DNA from: Amygdalobacter nucleatus
Lineage (GTDB): Bacteria > Bacillota > Clostridia > Saccharofermentanales > Fastidiosipilaceae
Assembly: GCF_029167365.1 (NCBI RefSeq)
Contig: NZ_JARFNM010000001.1
Coordinates: forward strand, 434,001 to 498,000
DNA length: 64,000 nucleotides
Direction: 5' to 3'
Shown: positions 18,197-27,200 of the stretch, piece by piece
Numbering within the stretch: position 1 is the first letter of the stretch
Layout of the letters: each line of letters begins with the position of its first letter
The notes under the pieces: generated by a model
What the model was told of the DNA's origin: nothing
What the model saw: only the letters and a program-made list of their open reading frames with translations
The model's database searches: none
Translations under genes and position numbers: made by a program

Positions 18197-18841
18197 TTAA
18201 TTTCGCACTTTAATTTTGCCTAGCTGATAAAGCGAGCCTAAAACAGTGAGTGTAAGCAACAGAATGACAGCGATTAAGGCCGTTGCATTATCCAAAATTT
18301 GGAAGCCTTTTCGAACAAAAGTTAAAGCCGCTTGGTCAAAAATCAAGGCAAATAGAATATCAAGGATGAGAAGACTCCCTGTAAAAGCGGCAAATACGGC
18401 AATTGCTTGCTCTTTCAAAGCTGCTGCAATAACGCCACACAAAAGACAACAGATTAAAAGACACCACGTAGCTTGCCAGGCTAATGGCAAAATGGCTTTC
18501 AAACTGGTGAATGCTAAATAGCCCAAGACATTACCTGCCAAAAAGAATGATAAGGCCAAAGCGACACTAAAGATGATGGCGCCAAGCAAGGCAAAGACCA
18601 AACAATAAACTGCTAGTTGAACTCCACTTAAGCCCCAATAGGGTGCTGTCATTACACCAACGATGAGACCACCGATGAGTCCAAATAGAAATAGGATAAC
18701 GTGAAGTAATTTTTTGCCCCAAAATAGCATGATAACAGCTACGATGAATAAGGCGAGTAAGCTTAAACTACGGGTCATTTCTTGTTCGTTTAGAAGTTGA
18801 GTCTGTCGGCTTAACAGAAGTTGTAGCCCTGGATTTAGCAT
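18197..18841 (-). CDS. multi-pass membrane protein, DUF4203/TMEM198-like
   Basis: The 214-residue protein is almost entirely hydrophobic, with about seven transmembrane segments and glycine-rich LFGLIGGLIVGVM near residue 65. The pattern resembles the DUF4203 (TM7S3/TMEM198-like) family, whose bacterial function is unknown. The ATG at 18841 is chosen because AAGGGGTG lies 6 bases before it; the open frame extends six codons further. It is 58 bases upstream of plsC on the same strand and may be cotranscribed with it. Confidence 0.6.
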   Translation of the reverse strand: MLNPGLQLLLSRQTQLLNEQEMTRSLSLLALFIVAVIMLFWGKKLLHVILFLFGLIGGLIVGVMTAPYWGLSGVQLAVYCLVFALLGAIIFSVALALSFFLAGNVLGYLAFTSLKAILPLAWQATWCLLICCLLCGVIAAALKEQAIAVFAAFTGSLLILDILFALIFDQAALTFVRKGFQILDNATALIAVILLLTLTVLGSLYQLGKIKVRN

Positions 18842-19164
18842 AATATACACCCCTTTCACGAGAAAAATCCTGCGTAAATAATAATTAAAACTAGTTTATT
18901 CTGCAAATTAGTAGTGTAATCATTTATAGGAGATGCGCATCAAAATGAATCATACAAGCTCTATTTTTATATCCATTTGAATGAATTACTTTTGCTAAAC
19001 ACCATGCATTCTATCGTTAAATTACAAAGGATCGGTTAAATTCATCAAGAGGACTATGTAAATCTAGTTTTTCAATAAATACGTCATATTATGATGCTGT
19101 TCAAGATTTACATTTCTGAAATTACATTTAATTCCGGTACTGGGACTGGGACGGGACAAAAAAT
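18842..19164. other. non-coding stretch without recognisable feature
   Basis: This 323-base region lies upstream of the DUF4203-like gene and downstream of the tetR unit. It is AT-rich, has stops in all frames, and shows no tRNA or transposase block. It must contain the minus-strand promoter of the membrane protein gene, but I cannot point to a convincing one. Confidence 0.5.
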
Positions 19165-19197
19165 TAGACCGTAATTTCAAGCTACGGCCTATTTTTT
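19165..19197 (-). terminator. bidirectional hairpin ending the tetR-DUF2871 unit
   Basis: CCGTA (19169-19173) pairs with TACGG (19183-19187), and outer TAG/CTA bases extend the stem across one mismatch. T-runs lie on both sides, AATTTTTT on the minus strand and TTTTTT on the plus strand. It lies 83 bases past the stop codon of the minus-strand membrane gene. Confidence 0.7.
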
Positions 19198-19279
19198 AAC
19201 TTATATAAATATTCATTTTAAATTTCTCTGATCCTTCCACGAATGGCCTAATGAATTTGCCCATGCTCACAGGAACAAT

Positions 19280-20365
19280 TTATTTAGCCTTAAATGGTCG
19301 GATGGAATCCTTAACGCGCAAGCTTTTGAGTACTGCCATGCAAATAGAGATCAAACCTACTCCCAAAACAACGTGACCGATACCGGCGAATCCGGCGATG
19401 GCCGAGTCGGAATACACAGTTTGTCCTTGTGCGGCAACCTGATATATCCCTCTCAAAAGGATCGAAGCGATGAAATAGGCAAGCCCTAAAATATAAACAA
19501 CGTAAGACTTTTTGATATATTTTACATCTAATTTTTCAATTGTAGCCAAAAGGTAGAGTAGGAAAAAGAACGCAAAACCCAAGATCAACATATGAGGATG
19601 CCCCAAAACCAATTTATTTGTGGACTGATAATAAAACAGCTTGGTAAATTCACGATAAAAAGCCCCTAAAATAAGACCTAATTCAAGGCAGGTAAGCGAG
19701 GCTTTCAAAAAACTGTAGCGATTGAAATTTCCCGCTTCTTCTTTGTACAGCCCGAAAATAAGAAGAATGTAGCAAACGGTTTTCGGCATCATAAAAGCAC
19801 CAAAACTAGGAATAAACGGTACGAATAGAACAACGAGAGCGTAAAACAAGAAACTGCCGCCGATGAAAAGACTGCTTTGACGCATTGTAGGTAAATTTTG
19901 TTCTTGTTGCATCCAAACGATCAAAGCGATCCCCATGAGCAGGAAAGGTGCATTCCGTAACAGAGCCATGTAATACGGACTTTCGCCGCCCCAGTTATTG
20001 TTCGGCAATAAGACGAACAATATGCGTAGGCCAAACAAGGCAAAGAACATATAGCGACGCATCCGGGTAATCTTGCCACCTTTTTCTTGATAATAAAACA
20101 AAAACAGTAGGTAAAATACACTCATTGTTAAGCCAGTAATCATTTGTCCATAAGAAAGGTAATAGATATAAGCCGCCAAGCCGCCCGGTGATAAGTGAGC
20201 ATACACGCGAGGTAGAAGATGGCAGGCATCACCTGCTGCTAATAAAGTTGCCATTGCGGCCAGCAACTTGCGACTTTTACCTTTTTCCAATAGAGTACGC
20301 AATCCTATTCCGAACATTAAGGACAGATAAATTAAATCGAAATAGACCTCAAACAATTTAAACAT
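19280..20365 (-). CDS. multi-pass membrane protein with C-terminal DUF2871-like domain
   Basis: The 361-residue protein has about ten to eleven hydrophobic segments. The C-terminal 140 residues (LELGLILGAFYREFTKLFYY, then HPHMLILGFAFFFLLYLL) resemble DUF2871, normally a stand-alone small membrane protein. The N-terminal 210 residues form a second membrane unit containing GDACHLLPRVYAHL. His and Arg at helix ends (the HLLPR and HPHML segments) could bind a cofactor, but this is speculation. Its start overlaps the end of the TetR gene by 8 bases, so the repressor probably controls it. Function unknown. Confidence 0.7.
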   Translation of the reverse strand: MFKLFEVYFDLIYLSLMFGIGLRTLLEKGKSRKLLAAMATLLAAGDACHLLPRVYAHLSPGGLAAYIYYLSYGQMITGLTMSVFYLLFLFYYQEKGGKITRMRRYMFFALFGLRILFVLLPNNNWGGESPYYMALLRNAPFLLMGIALIVWMQQEQNLPTMRQSSLFIGGSFLFYALVVLFVPFIPSFGAFMMPKTVCYILLIFGLYKEEAGNFNRYSFLKASLTCLELGLILGAFYREFTKLFYYQSTNKLVLGHPHMLILGFAFFFLLYLLATIEKLDVKYIKKSYVVYILGLAYFIASILLRGIYQVAAQGQTVYSDSAIAGFAGIGHVVLGVGLISICMAVLKSLRVKDSIRPFKAK

Positions 20366-20927
20366 AATTTATTCCTCCCATAATAAAATTAACTAATTCC
20401 TCATACTCTTTGAGAAACGTAGCTTTTCCCCACTCATTGTTGAATAATTTTTGGATTAGGTTATGCACCAAAGCCCCGATGATGCTCAGCTTCTTATCCG
20501 ACATCAACTTTAAGTACTCTTCATTGCGGGGGAATTGGGCAAGATAGGCTTGACGGTCGCGCTCCAACCGTGCATTCCAAGTTAGATAGCGGTTGCGAAA
20601 AAGTTTATAATTTTCTGGTTTATATATTTCTTTCGCCAAAAATTGCCCGTATTCCAATAGAGCCTGTCTTAAATTATTTGCCTTGGCAGTATATATTTTT
20701 AAAAATGCCCGGTGAATGGCATTGAATTTTAAGTCGAGAATGAAGAAATAAGCTTCTTCCAGACTGAAAAAATATTGGTAAAAACTTCCGCGTGGGATTC
20801 GCAAAGCCTCAACAATATCTTTTACCGTGGCTTCTGGCAAAGTTTTAGCTTCAAACTCCTTAATTAGGGAATTAACGATTTGCTCTTTTTTATCATCTTT
20901 TAGGTTAAAAAAAGTAATTTTAGGCAT
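20358..20927 (-). CDS. TetR/AcrR-family transcriptional repressor
   Basis: The 189-residue protein has a TetR helix-turn-helix at about residues 22-48 (EATVKDIVEALRIPRGSFYQYFF), then an all-helical ligand or dimerisation domain. The start MPKITFFNL is typical of this subgroup. AAGGAG upstream could also serve a GTG at 20933, so the start is uncertain by two codons. It precedes and overlaps the DUF2871-type membrane gene. A perfect inverted repeat at 20958-20980, just downstream of its own -10 box, is the likely operator, implying autorepression of the pair. Confidence 0.9.
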   Translation of the reverse strand: MPKITFFNLKDDKKEQIVNSLIKEFEAKTLPEATVKDIVEALRIPRGSFYQYFFSLEEAYFFILDLKFNAIHRAFLKIYTAKANNLRQALLEYGQFLAKEIYKPENYKLFRNRYLTWNARLERDRQAYLAQFPRNEEYLKLMSDKKLSIIGALVHNLIQKLFNNEWGKATFLKEYEELVNFIMGGINYV

Positions 20928-20957
20928 CTTCACGTGAACTCCTTGCTGCGGCAATGA

Positions 20958-20980
20958 AGAAATGACACTGTGTCATTTCT
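20958..20980 (-). promoter_or_regulatory. predicted TetR operator (perfect inverted repeat)
   Basis: Arms AGAAATGACAC (20958-20968) and GTGTCATTTCT (20970-20980) are exact reverse complements around a single central base. The site begins about six bases downstream of the minus-strand -10 box and precedes the tetR start by about 31 bases, the position expected for an autorepressor. Confidence 0.85.
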
Positions 20981-20985
20981 CATTT

Positions 20986-21014
20986 AAGATACATTGATCG
21001 GCTATATTTGTCAA
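20986..21014 (-). promoter_or_regulatory. sigma-A type promoter of the tetR-DUF2871 unit
   Basis: On the minus strand a perfect TTGACA (complement of 21009-21014), a 17-base spacer and TATCTT (complement of 20986-20991) precede the TetR operator. The rest of the intergenic stretch to 21296 is AT-rich, and I see nothing else nameable in it. Confidence 0.8.
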
Positions 21015-21296
21015 ACCACTTTAGTTGGACGACATTTTTACATGCCGCCAACCTGAATATATATTTTGCCGATAAAAGTTATTCCACGCTTATTTACTTA
21101 TAATTTATCATGTTAATTAAGCCGAAAATTTGTTAAGCTGTTAGATATTAAAGACCAGCTATAAAAAGTCAAGTGCAAATTAAGCACAAAAAGAAACAAT
21201 AAAAACAGGTAGTGTAAACACTGGAAGACAATGGAACCTTGAAAAATGAATAGGAAAAGAGCATGCGAAATAAGCTCTTAATAAAAAGGGCTGGAA

Positions 21297-21743
21297 GTGA
21301 TAAAAATTAAGCTTGAGGTCGATATAAATCCGCCCGATTTTGCGACTTTTGAGCACAAATATCGCTTGCTACCAGTACCATATGAGGTAAGGTTATATGA
21401 TATGCCTTCTCTATTTGCTGGCAAAATCCATGCCGTTATTTGTCGAGCTTGGAAAAATTGTATCAAGGGCAGAGACTTATATGACTATATTTTTTATCTT
21501 TCCAGAGAAACAGCAGTTAATCAAAAGCATTTTAGAGAGCGTTTAATCAATTCAGGGTATATATCAGCGGATTTTGATTGTTCTTTGACTGAGATAAAAA
21601 AGATGTTGATGGGACGTTTCAACAGCATTGATTTCGTACAGGCTAGACGGGATGTTGAACCATTTATACGTGACACGTCAGTTTTGGATATTTGGAGTCC
21701 TGATTTTTTTAAGCAGATTACGAATGGGTTAAATGCTATATAA
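21297..21743 (+). pseudogene. 5'-truncated AbiEii-type nucleotidyltransferase toxin
   Basis: The 148 residues match the C-terminal half of AbiEii/type IV toxin nucleotidyltransferases: KIKLEVDINPPDFATFEHKY, then VRLYDMPSLFAGKIHAVICR, and KGRDLYDYIFYL with FRERLINSGY. The N-terminal half that holds the catalytic GGT-DxD motif is missing, and stops occur just upstream in frame. No antitoxin gene (AbiEi) is nearby. The GTG at 21297 lacks a clear ribosome binding site. I take it as a decayed toxin-antitoxin relic; a short domesticated protein is less likely. Confidence 0.8.
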
Positions 21744-21877
21744 GGATGATAAATACTATTCATTGCTTGCTAACTAGCTTATCAGGAAGATAGCTGATAT
21801 TTGCTATTAGAAAGCAAAATAAAAATAAAAAGTGGCACGGAATGATAAAAGGTTATAAAATAAGAATGTTATTCGTT

Positions 21878-21897
21878 CTATCAAATTTCTGTGATAG
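21878..21897 (+). promoter_or_regulatory. inverted repeat upstream of pgk-tpiA
   Basis: CTATCA (21878-21883) and TGATAG (21892-21897) are separated by 8 bases and lie 47 bases before the pgk start. It may be an operator or a small 5' hairpin. I see no clear -35/-10 pair here, so its role is undetermined. Confidence 0.35.
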
Positions 21898-21943
21898 ACT
21901 TTGGACAGGTAAATATTTGAACTACATTAAAAGGAGATTGCAT

Positions 21944-23896
21944 ATGGCTAGAATGCAAAAGAAGAACATTGCCGATATTTGTGTTAAAGGCAAGAAAGTC
22001 TTAGTCCGTGTCGATTTCAATGTCCCACAAGACAAGAAGACTGGCGAGATTACAGATGATAAGCGCATCAAGGCAGCTTTACCAACAATCAAAGCATTGT
22101 TGGAGAATGGCGCTGCTTTAATTTTGACTTCTCACCTTGGCCGTCCTAAGGGAGTTGATCCTAAATTCAGTTTGGCTCCAGTGGCAGAACGCTTGAGCAG
22201 CTTGTTAGGCCAAGAAGTTATCATGGCTAAGGATACTTTGGGCGAAGATGCTAAAGCTAAGGCTGCTAACTTACAACCTGGCCAAATCCTTTTGCTTGAA
22301 AATATCCGTTTCGATGGTAAAGAGAAGAAAAACGATCCAGCTTTCGCACGTGAATTAGCTAGCTTAGCTGACATCTATGTTAATGATGCATTCGGTAGTG
22401 CTCACCGTGCACATGCTTCTACAGCCGGTGTTGCTAACTACTTGCCAGCTGTTTCAGGCTTCTTGATTCAAAAAGAGTTGGAAGTTATGGGTAAGGCTCT
22501 TGATGATCCTAAGCGTCCATTCGTAGCTATCTTAGGTGGTGCTAAGGTATCTGATAAGATCGGTGTTATCCAAAACTTAATTTCTAAAGTTGACACATTA
22601 ATCATCGGCGGTGGTATGGCTTATACTTTCGCCGTTGCTAAGGGTGGCAAAGTTGGTAAGTCCTTGCTAGAGAAAGATAAAGTTGAACTTGCTAAGAGCA
22701 TCTTGGAAGCTGCTGAAGCTAAGGGCGTTAAATTGCTCTTACCAGTTGATACAATGGCTGGTTATGATTTCGCGGCTGATACAGAGTCTAAGGTTGTTGA
22801 TACTTTGAACATTCCTGATGATATGGAAGGTTTGGATATTGGACCTGAGACAATTAAACAATTCTGCGCTGCTGTACAAGGTGCAAAGACTGTAGTTTGG
22901 AACGGCCCAATGGGTGTATTCGAATTCCAACGTTTCGCAGTTGGTACACAATCTGTTGCTAAGGCTGTTGCTGAATCAGGTGCTGTTTCAATCATCGGTG
23001 GTGGTGACTCTGCTGCTGCTATTGAGAAGTTAGGCTTTGCTGACAAGGTAACACATATTTCCACAGGTGGTGGTGCTTCCTTAGAGTTCTTGGAAGGCAA
23101 GACCTTACCAGGCGTAGCTTGCTTGCTCAACAAAGATGATCGGACAATTATGGCTGCTGGTAACTGGAAGATGAACCAAGGTGTACCTAAGCAAGCTGAG
23201 AAATTAATCACAGATTTGAAGGCTGAATTAGGTGAGGACGCTAATACAGAAGTTGTTTTAGGTACTCCTTTCACAGCTTTAGATAAGGCTATTGAATTGA
23301 CAGCTGGTACAGATATTCGTGTAGCTGCTCAAAATTGCCACTTCGCTGACAAGGGCGCTTACACAGGCGAAATTAGTCCTGAGTTCTTGGCTCGTATGGG
23401 TGTTAAGTATGTTATCTTAGGCCACAGTGAGCGTCGTGCTTACTTCAATGAGACAGATGAATTGATCAACCAGAAGATCAAGGCTGCTCGTCATTGGGGC
23501 TTGCGTCCAATCATCTGCGTTGGTGAGACATTAGAGGAGAGAGAAGCTGATAAGACTTTCACAAAGATCAGTGGTCAAGTTAAGGCAGCTTTGGCTGGCA
23601 TTACAGCTACAGAATTAGGCTTCATCACAATTGCTTATGAGCCAATCTGGGCAATTGGAACAGGCAAGACAGCTACGGATGAACAAGCTGAAGAAGTTTG
23701 TGCTTTCATTCGTAAGGAAATTGCTAAGCTTTACAGCGAGGAAGTCAGCGAGAAAGTTCGTATTCTCTATGGCGGTTCTGTCAATGCTGCTAACGCTAAG
23801 GGCTTATTCGCTCAAGCTGACATCGATGGTGGCTTAGTTGGTGGTGCTTCTTTGAAGGCTGCTGATTTTGCGACAATTGCAAAGAGCGCTAAGTGA
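21944..23896 (+). CDS. fused phosphoglycerate kinase-triosephosphate isomerase
   Basis: One 650-residue frame encodes two glycolytic enzymes. Residues 1 to about 400 are phosphoglycerate kinase: VRVDFNVP near 21-28, SHLGRPKG, the [14 protein letters not shown] stretch, NGPMGVFE and the GGGDSAAA nucleotide site. Residues from about 403 are triosephosphate isomerase: AAGNWKMN, the catalytic His in GHSERR and catalytic Glu in [12 protein letters not shown], then LYGGSVN and GGASL. The linker is only about ten residues. Such fusions are known in Thermotoga, where pgk and tpi are joined. AAGGAG at 21931-21936 selects ATG 21944, although the frame is open 34 codons further. I see no internal start with a good binding site. 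Confidence 0.95.
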   Translation: MARMQKKNIADICVKGKKVLVRVDFNVPQDKKTGEITDDKRIKAALPTIKALLENGAALILTSHLGRPKGVDPKFSLAPVAERLSSLLGQEVIMAKDTLGEDAKAKAANLQPGQILLLENIRFDGKEKKNDPAFARELASLADIYVNDAFGSAHRAHASTAGVANYLPAVSGFLIQKELEVMGKALDDPKRPFVAILGGAKVSDKIGVIQNLISKVDTLIIGGGMAYTFAVAKGGKVGKSLLEKDKVELAKSILEAAEAKGVKLLLPVDTMAGYDFAADTESKVVDTLNIPDDMEGLDIGPETIKQFCAAVQGAKTVVWNGPMGVFEFQRFAVGTQSVAKAVAESGAVSIIGGGDSAAAIEKLGFADKVTHISTGGGASLEFLEGKTLPGVACLLNKDDRTIMAAGNWKMNQGVPKQAEKLITDLKAELGEDANTEVVLGTPFTALDKAIELTAGTDIRVAAQNCHFADKGAYTGEISPEFLARMGVKYVILGHSERRAYFNETDELINQKIKAARHWGLRPIICVGETLEEREADKTFTKISGQVKAALAGITATELGFITIAYEPIWAIGTGKTATDEQAEEVCAFIRKEIAKLYSEEVSEKVRILYGGSVNAANAKGLFAQADIDGGLVGGASLKAADFATIAKSAK

Positions 23897-23935
23897 TAAA
23901 AACTAGCTACTAGGATTTTTAGTCTTAGGTATTAT

Positions 23936-23974
23936 AAGAGGCTCGGCCGTATGGCAGGGCCTCTTTGCTTTTTT
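23936..23974 (+). terminator. intrinsic terminator after pgk-tpiA
   Basis: AAGAGGC (23936-23942) pairs with GCCTCTT (23959-23965), followed by TGCTTTTTT. Confidence 0.85.
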
Positions 23975-24025
23975 AGCTTAGTTGGCTACTAATTTGGGAA
24001 AGCTTGAAGATTGTAAGTCGACCAA

Positions 24026-24057
24026 TTGCACCGAATATTATATAATATTTGGTGCAA
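24026..24057 (+). promoter_or_regulatory. 32-base near-perfect palindrome upstream of nifJ
   Basis: TTGCACC and GGTGCAA flank a perfect 16-base palindrome (AATATTAT/ATAATATT), with one G-T mismatch pair between. It lies 54 bases upstream of the -35 box of the nifJ promoter and has no T-run, so an operator for a dimeric regulator fits better than a terminator. Confidence 0.6.
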
Positions 24058-24110
24058 AATGCAGAGAACATTTTATTTGACGTGCATTTTACATCATGTG
24101 CGTCGCATGT

Positions 24111-24139
24111 TTGCAGAATTTATAGGCTTAAGCTATAAT
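24111..24139 (+). promoter_or_regulatory. sigma-A type promoter of nifJ leader
   Basis: TTGCAG (24111-24116), a 17-base spacer and a consensus TATAAT (24134-24139). Transcription should start near 24146. Confidence 0.8.
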
Positions 24140-24145
24140 ATATAC

Positions 24146-24264
24146 CCGGCTGTTAAGTGACAGCTACATTAACAATTAAGATTTAGAGATTAGTTTAGAA
24201 TAGTTTTGTTCTTAAAAAAGAGCCGACTTGACCTAACGTATGTATGGTCATGGCCGGCTTTTTT
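24146..24264 (+). promoter_or_regulatory. nifJ leader with terminator hairpin (attenuator candidate)
   Basis: A leader of roughly 119 bases ends in a strong intrinsic terminator. AGCCG (24221-24225) pairs with CGGCT (24255-24259), and the stem continues with C-G, T-A and GACC/GGTC pairs to a 12-base loop, followed by six T (24259-24264). This is only 12 bases before the nifJ ATG. A 5' hairpin GCTGT/ACAGC (24149-24164) and a second CGGCT at 24147-24151, which could compete for the AGCCG arm, suggest a switch. No T-box or known riboswitch core is visible. A terminated small RNA is an alternative. Confidence 0.6.
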
Positions 24265-24276
24265 GATGGGTGAAGG

Positions 24277-27200
24277 ATGGAGAAAAGACAACAAGTAACA
24301 GTAGATGGAAATCAGGCCGCTGCCTTAGCTGCGTATGCATTCACTGAGGTGGCTGGCATATATCCAATTACGCCATCTTCGCCTATGGCCGATTGGGTAG
24401 ACAAATGGTCTAAGCAGGGCAAGGAGAATATTTTTCGCCAGACTGTTAATGTGATAGAGATGCAATCTGAAGGTGGTGCTGCAGCTGTATTACACGGTGC
24501 AGCAAGTAGTGGCGTTTTAGCTACCACGTTTACAGCTTCGCAGGGCCTTTTGTTGATGATCCCAGATATGTTTAAAATTGCAGGTGAAATGTTACCAGTT
24601 GTTTTGCACGTAGCGGCTAGAACTATTGCAACACACGCTTTGTCTATTTTTGGTGACCATTCAGATGTTATGGCTGCTAGGACAACTGGCTTTGCTTTAC
24701 TAGCATCTTCTAGTGTACAAGAAGCTTACGATATGGCTGTTGTTACGCACTTATCAGCTATCAAGCACTCCATGCCATTTATTCATTTTTTTGATGGCTT
24801 TCGCACTTCACATGAGATCCAGAGAATCTCTATTTTGTCTGATGAAACTTTGAAGAGCTTAGTTGACAAAGACGCTATTAACAAATTTCGCGAGCGTGCT
24901 TTGACGCCAAACAAGCCTGTTTTGTATGGCTCCAACCAAAATGGCGACATCTTTTTTCAGGCGCGTGAAGCTTGTAATATGACTTATCAGACATTGGCTG
25001 ATACAGTTGAAGCTAAGATGCAGCGCATCAACGCTTTGACAGGTAATAACTATCAACTATTTAATTACTATGGTGATTCTCAGGCTGAATTAGTTATCGT
25101 TGCAATGGGTTCAATTTGTGAGACGATCAAAGAAACAATCAACTATCTAAATAAGCAAGGACGCCAAAAATTAGGCTTAGTGCAAGTGCATCTTTATCGG
25201 CCTTTCGTGCATGCTAAGTTAAGAGCAGCTATTCCTACAAGTTGTCGCAAATTGGCTGTTTTAGACCGCACCAAAGAGCCTGGGGCCAACAATGAGCCAC
25301 TCAAATTAGATGTCATTGCAGCTTTTAACGGCATGCCTGATGCACCTTTAATTATTGGCGGCCGCTATGGCTTAGCATCCAAAGATACTACACCAGATGA
25401 TATATTGGCCTTGTTCAATGAAATGGCTAAGCCAGAGCCTAAACCAGAATTCACTTTGGCGATTAATGATGATGTGACACATTTGTCTTTACCAAGAACA
25501 GAACATATCGACACAACTTTGCCGAATACTATTTCCTGCCGTTTCTGGGGCATGGGTTCAGATGGTACAGTTGGTGCGAACAAAAATACGATAAAGATCA
25601 TCGGCGATAACACTGACTTAAATGTACAGGCTTATTTTTCGTATGATTCCAAGAAATCAGGCGGCTTAACTATTTCTGACTTGCGCTTTGGTAAAGAGCC
25701 AATTCATCAGCCTTATCTCGTCAACAGCGCCGATTTTGTATCTTGCTCGCAGCAGTCATATGTCTTTAAGTACGATATGTTGGACGATTTGAAAGAAGGC
25801 GGCAGCTTTCTGTTGAATTCAATTTGGACAGCTGACGACTTGGAGCGTTTTTTGCCTGCTGCTTATAAGCAGAAATTAGCATTGAAAAAGATCAAGCTCT
25901 ATTTAATTGATGCCTACAAAATTGCTAAAGAAATTGGCCTTGATAAGCGCACGAACACCGTTTTGCAAGCTGCTTTTTTCAAAATAGCCCAAGTTTTGCC
26001 AGCTGAATTAGCACAAGCTTATCTGAATAAATATGTGGCCAAAACCTATGCCCTCAAAGGTGAAGAGATTGTCAGCATGAACTTAGCTGCAATTGCAGCC
26101 GGCTTTGCAAACCTTGAGCCAATTGCAATACCTGAAGCTTGGGAAAATTGCAAGTTAGATGGCACAAGTAACAATGTTGGCACGCCAAATTGGCAGACTT
26201 ATAGCGACCAAGAAGAAGCTGACTTCATGCAGAATATTGCTGAGATAATGAATCGCCAAAAGGGTGACAAATTACCAGTTTCTGCCTTTATGCCTTACAT
26301 GCGTGGCAATTTTCCGCAAGGCACAACCAAGCATGAGAAGCGCGAGATTGCCTTGCAAGCGCCAAGATGGATAGCTGAAAACTGTATCCAATGTAATCAG
26401 TGTGCGTTCGTTTGCCCACATTCTGTTATTCGTCCTTTCTTAATTACGGATGAAGAATTAGCCAAAGCACCGTATGATTTGGAAACTGCACAAGGAACAA
26501 GACCCTATAATGACTACAAATTTCGTATTCAAGTTTCAACTTTGGATTGCACAAGCTGTGCTGCTTGTGTAGAAACTTGCCCGGCGCCGAAGAAAGCTTT
26601 GGTGATGGATGATCTGACTAGAATGCCAGAAGAACCGACCAAGTGGAATTATCTCTCCAGTTTGCCACCTAAAGCTAATCCTATGAAGCCGACTGTAGTT
26701 AAAGGTTCCCAGTTCAACAAGCCGTATTTTGAATTTTCAGGTGCGTGTGCAGGTTGCGGTGAGACGCCTTATATCAAAGTTTTGACGCAACTATTTGGCG
26801 ATAAGATGCTAATTTCTAATGCTACGGGTTGTTCTTCAATTTATGGTGCGGCTGTACCAAGTCAGCCATATTGTAAAGATAGCTGTGGCCGTGGCCCAGC
26901 TTGGACTAATTCGCTATTTGAAGACAATGCTGAAAATGGCTTTGGTATGTATTTGGCCGGCAAACAAATTCAGCTACGCATCACCAAATTGTTGGATGAG
27001 CTTAAGCAGGCTTTGACCAACTTGAACATGGAATTGACTGAGGCTGAACAGGCTATTATAGATGAGTGGCAAGCCAAAATGACAGTCACGGATGGTACTT
27101 TGGAGAGAGCAGCCAAACTGACTGATTTGTTACAGAATTTACTTGCAAATAGTCAAGCTACAGCTATACAGGGCTTATTCAACGAGATTTTGAACTATAA

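Noticed and set aside
18900-19160. Transposon remnant between the two minus-strand units
   Set aside because: All frames were read by eye; no transposase blocks or paired terminal repeats could be recognised.
23140-23160. Programmed frameshift or internal start between pgk and tpiA
   Set aside because: The frame is continuous with no slippery heptamer, and no good ribosome binding site precedes the internal ATG at 23150.
22762-23274. 170-codon minus-strand frame inside pgk-tpiA
   Set aside because: It is antisense to conserved catalytic motifs in both enzyme domains, has no ribosome binding site, and follows from the codon bias of the plus-strand gene.
24146-24264. T-box riboswitch before nifJ
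   Set aside because: No TGGNACCGCG-type T-box sequence or specifier loop is visible, and nifJ is not an amino-acid gene.
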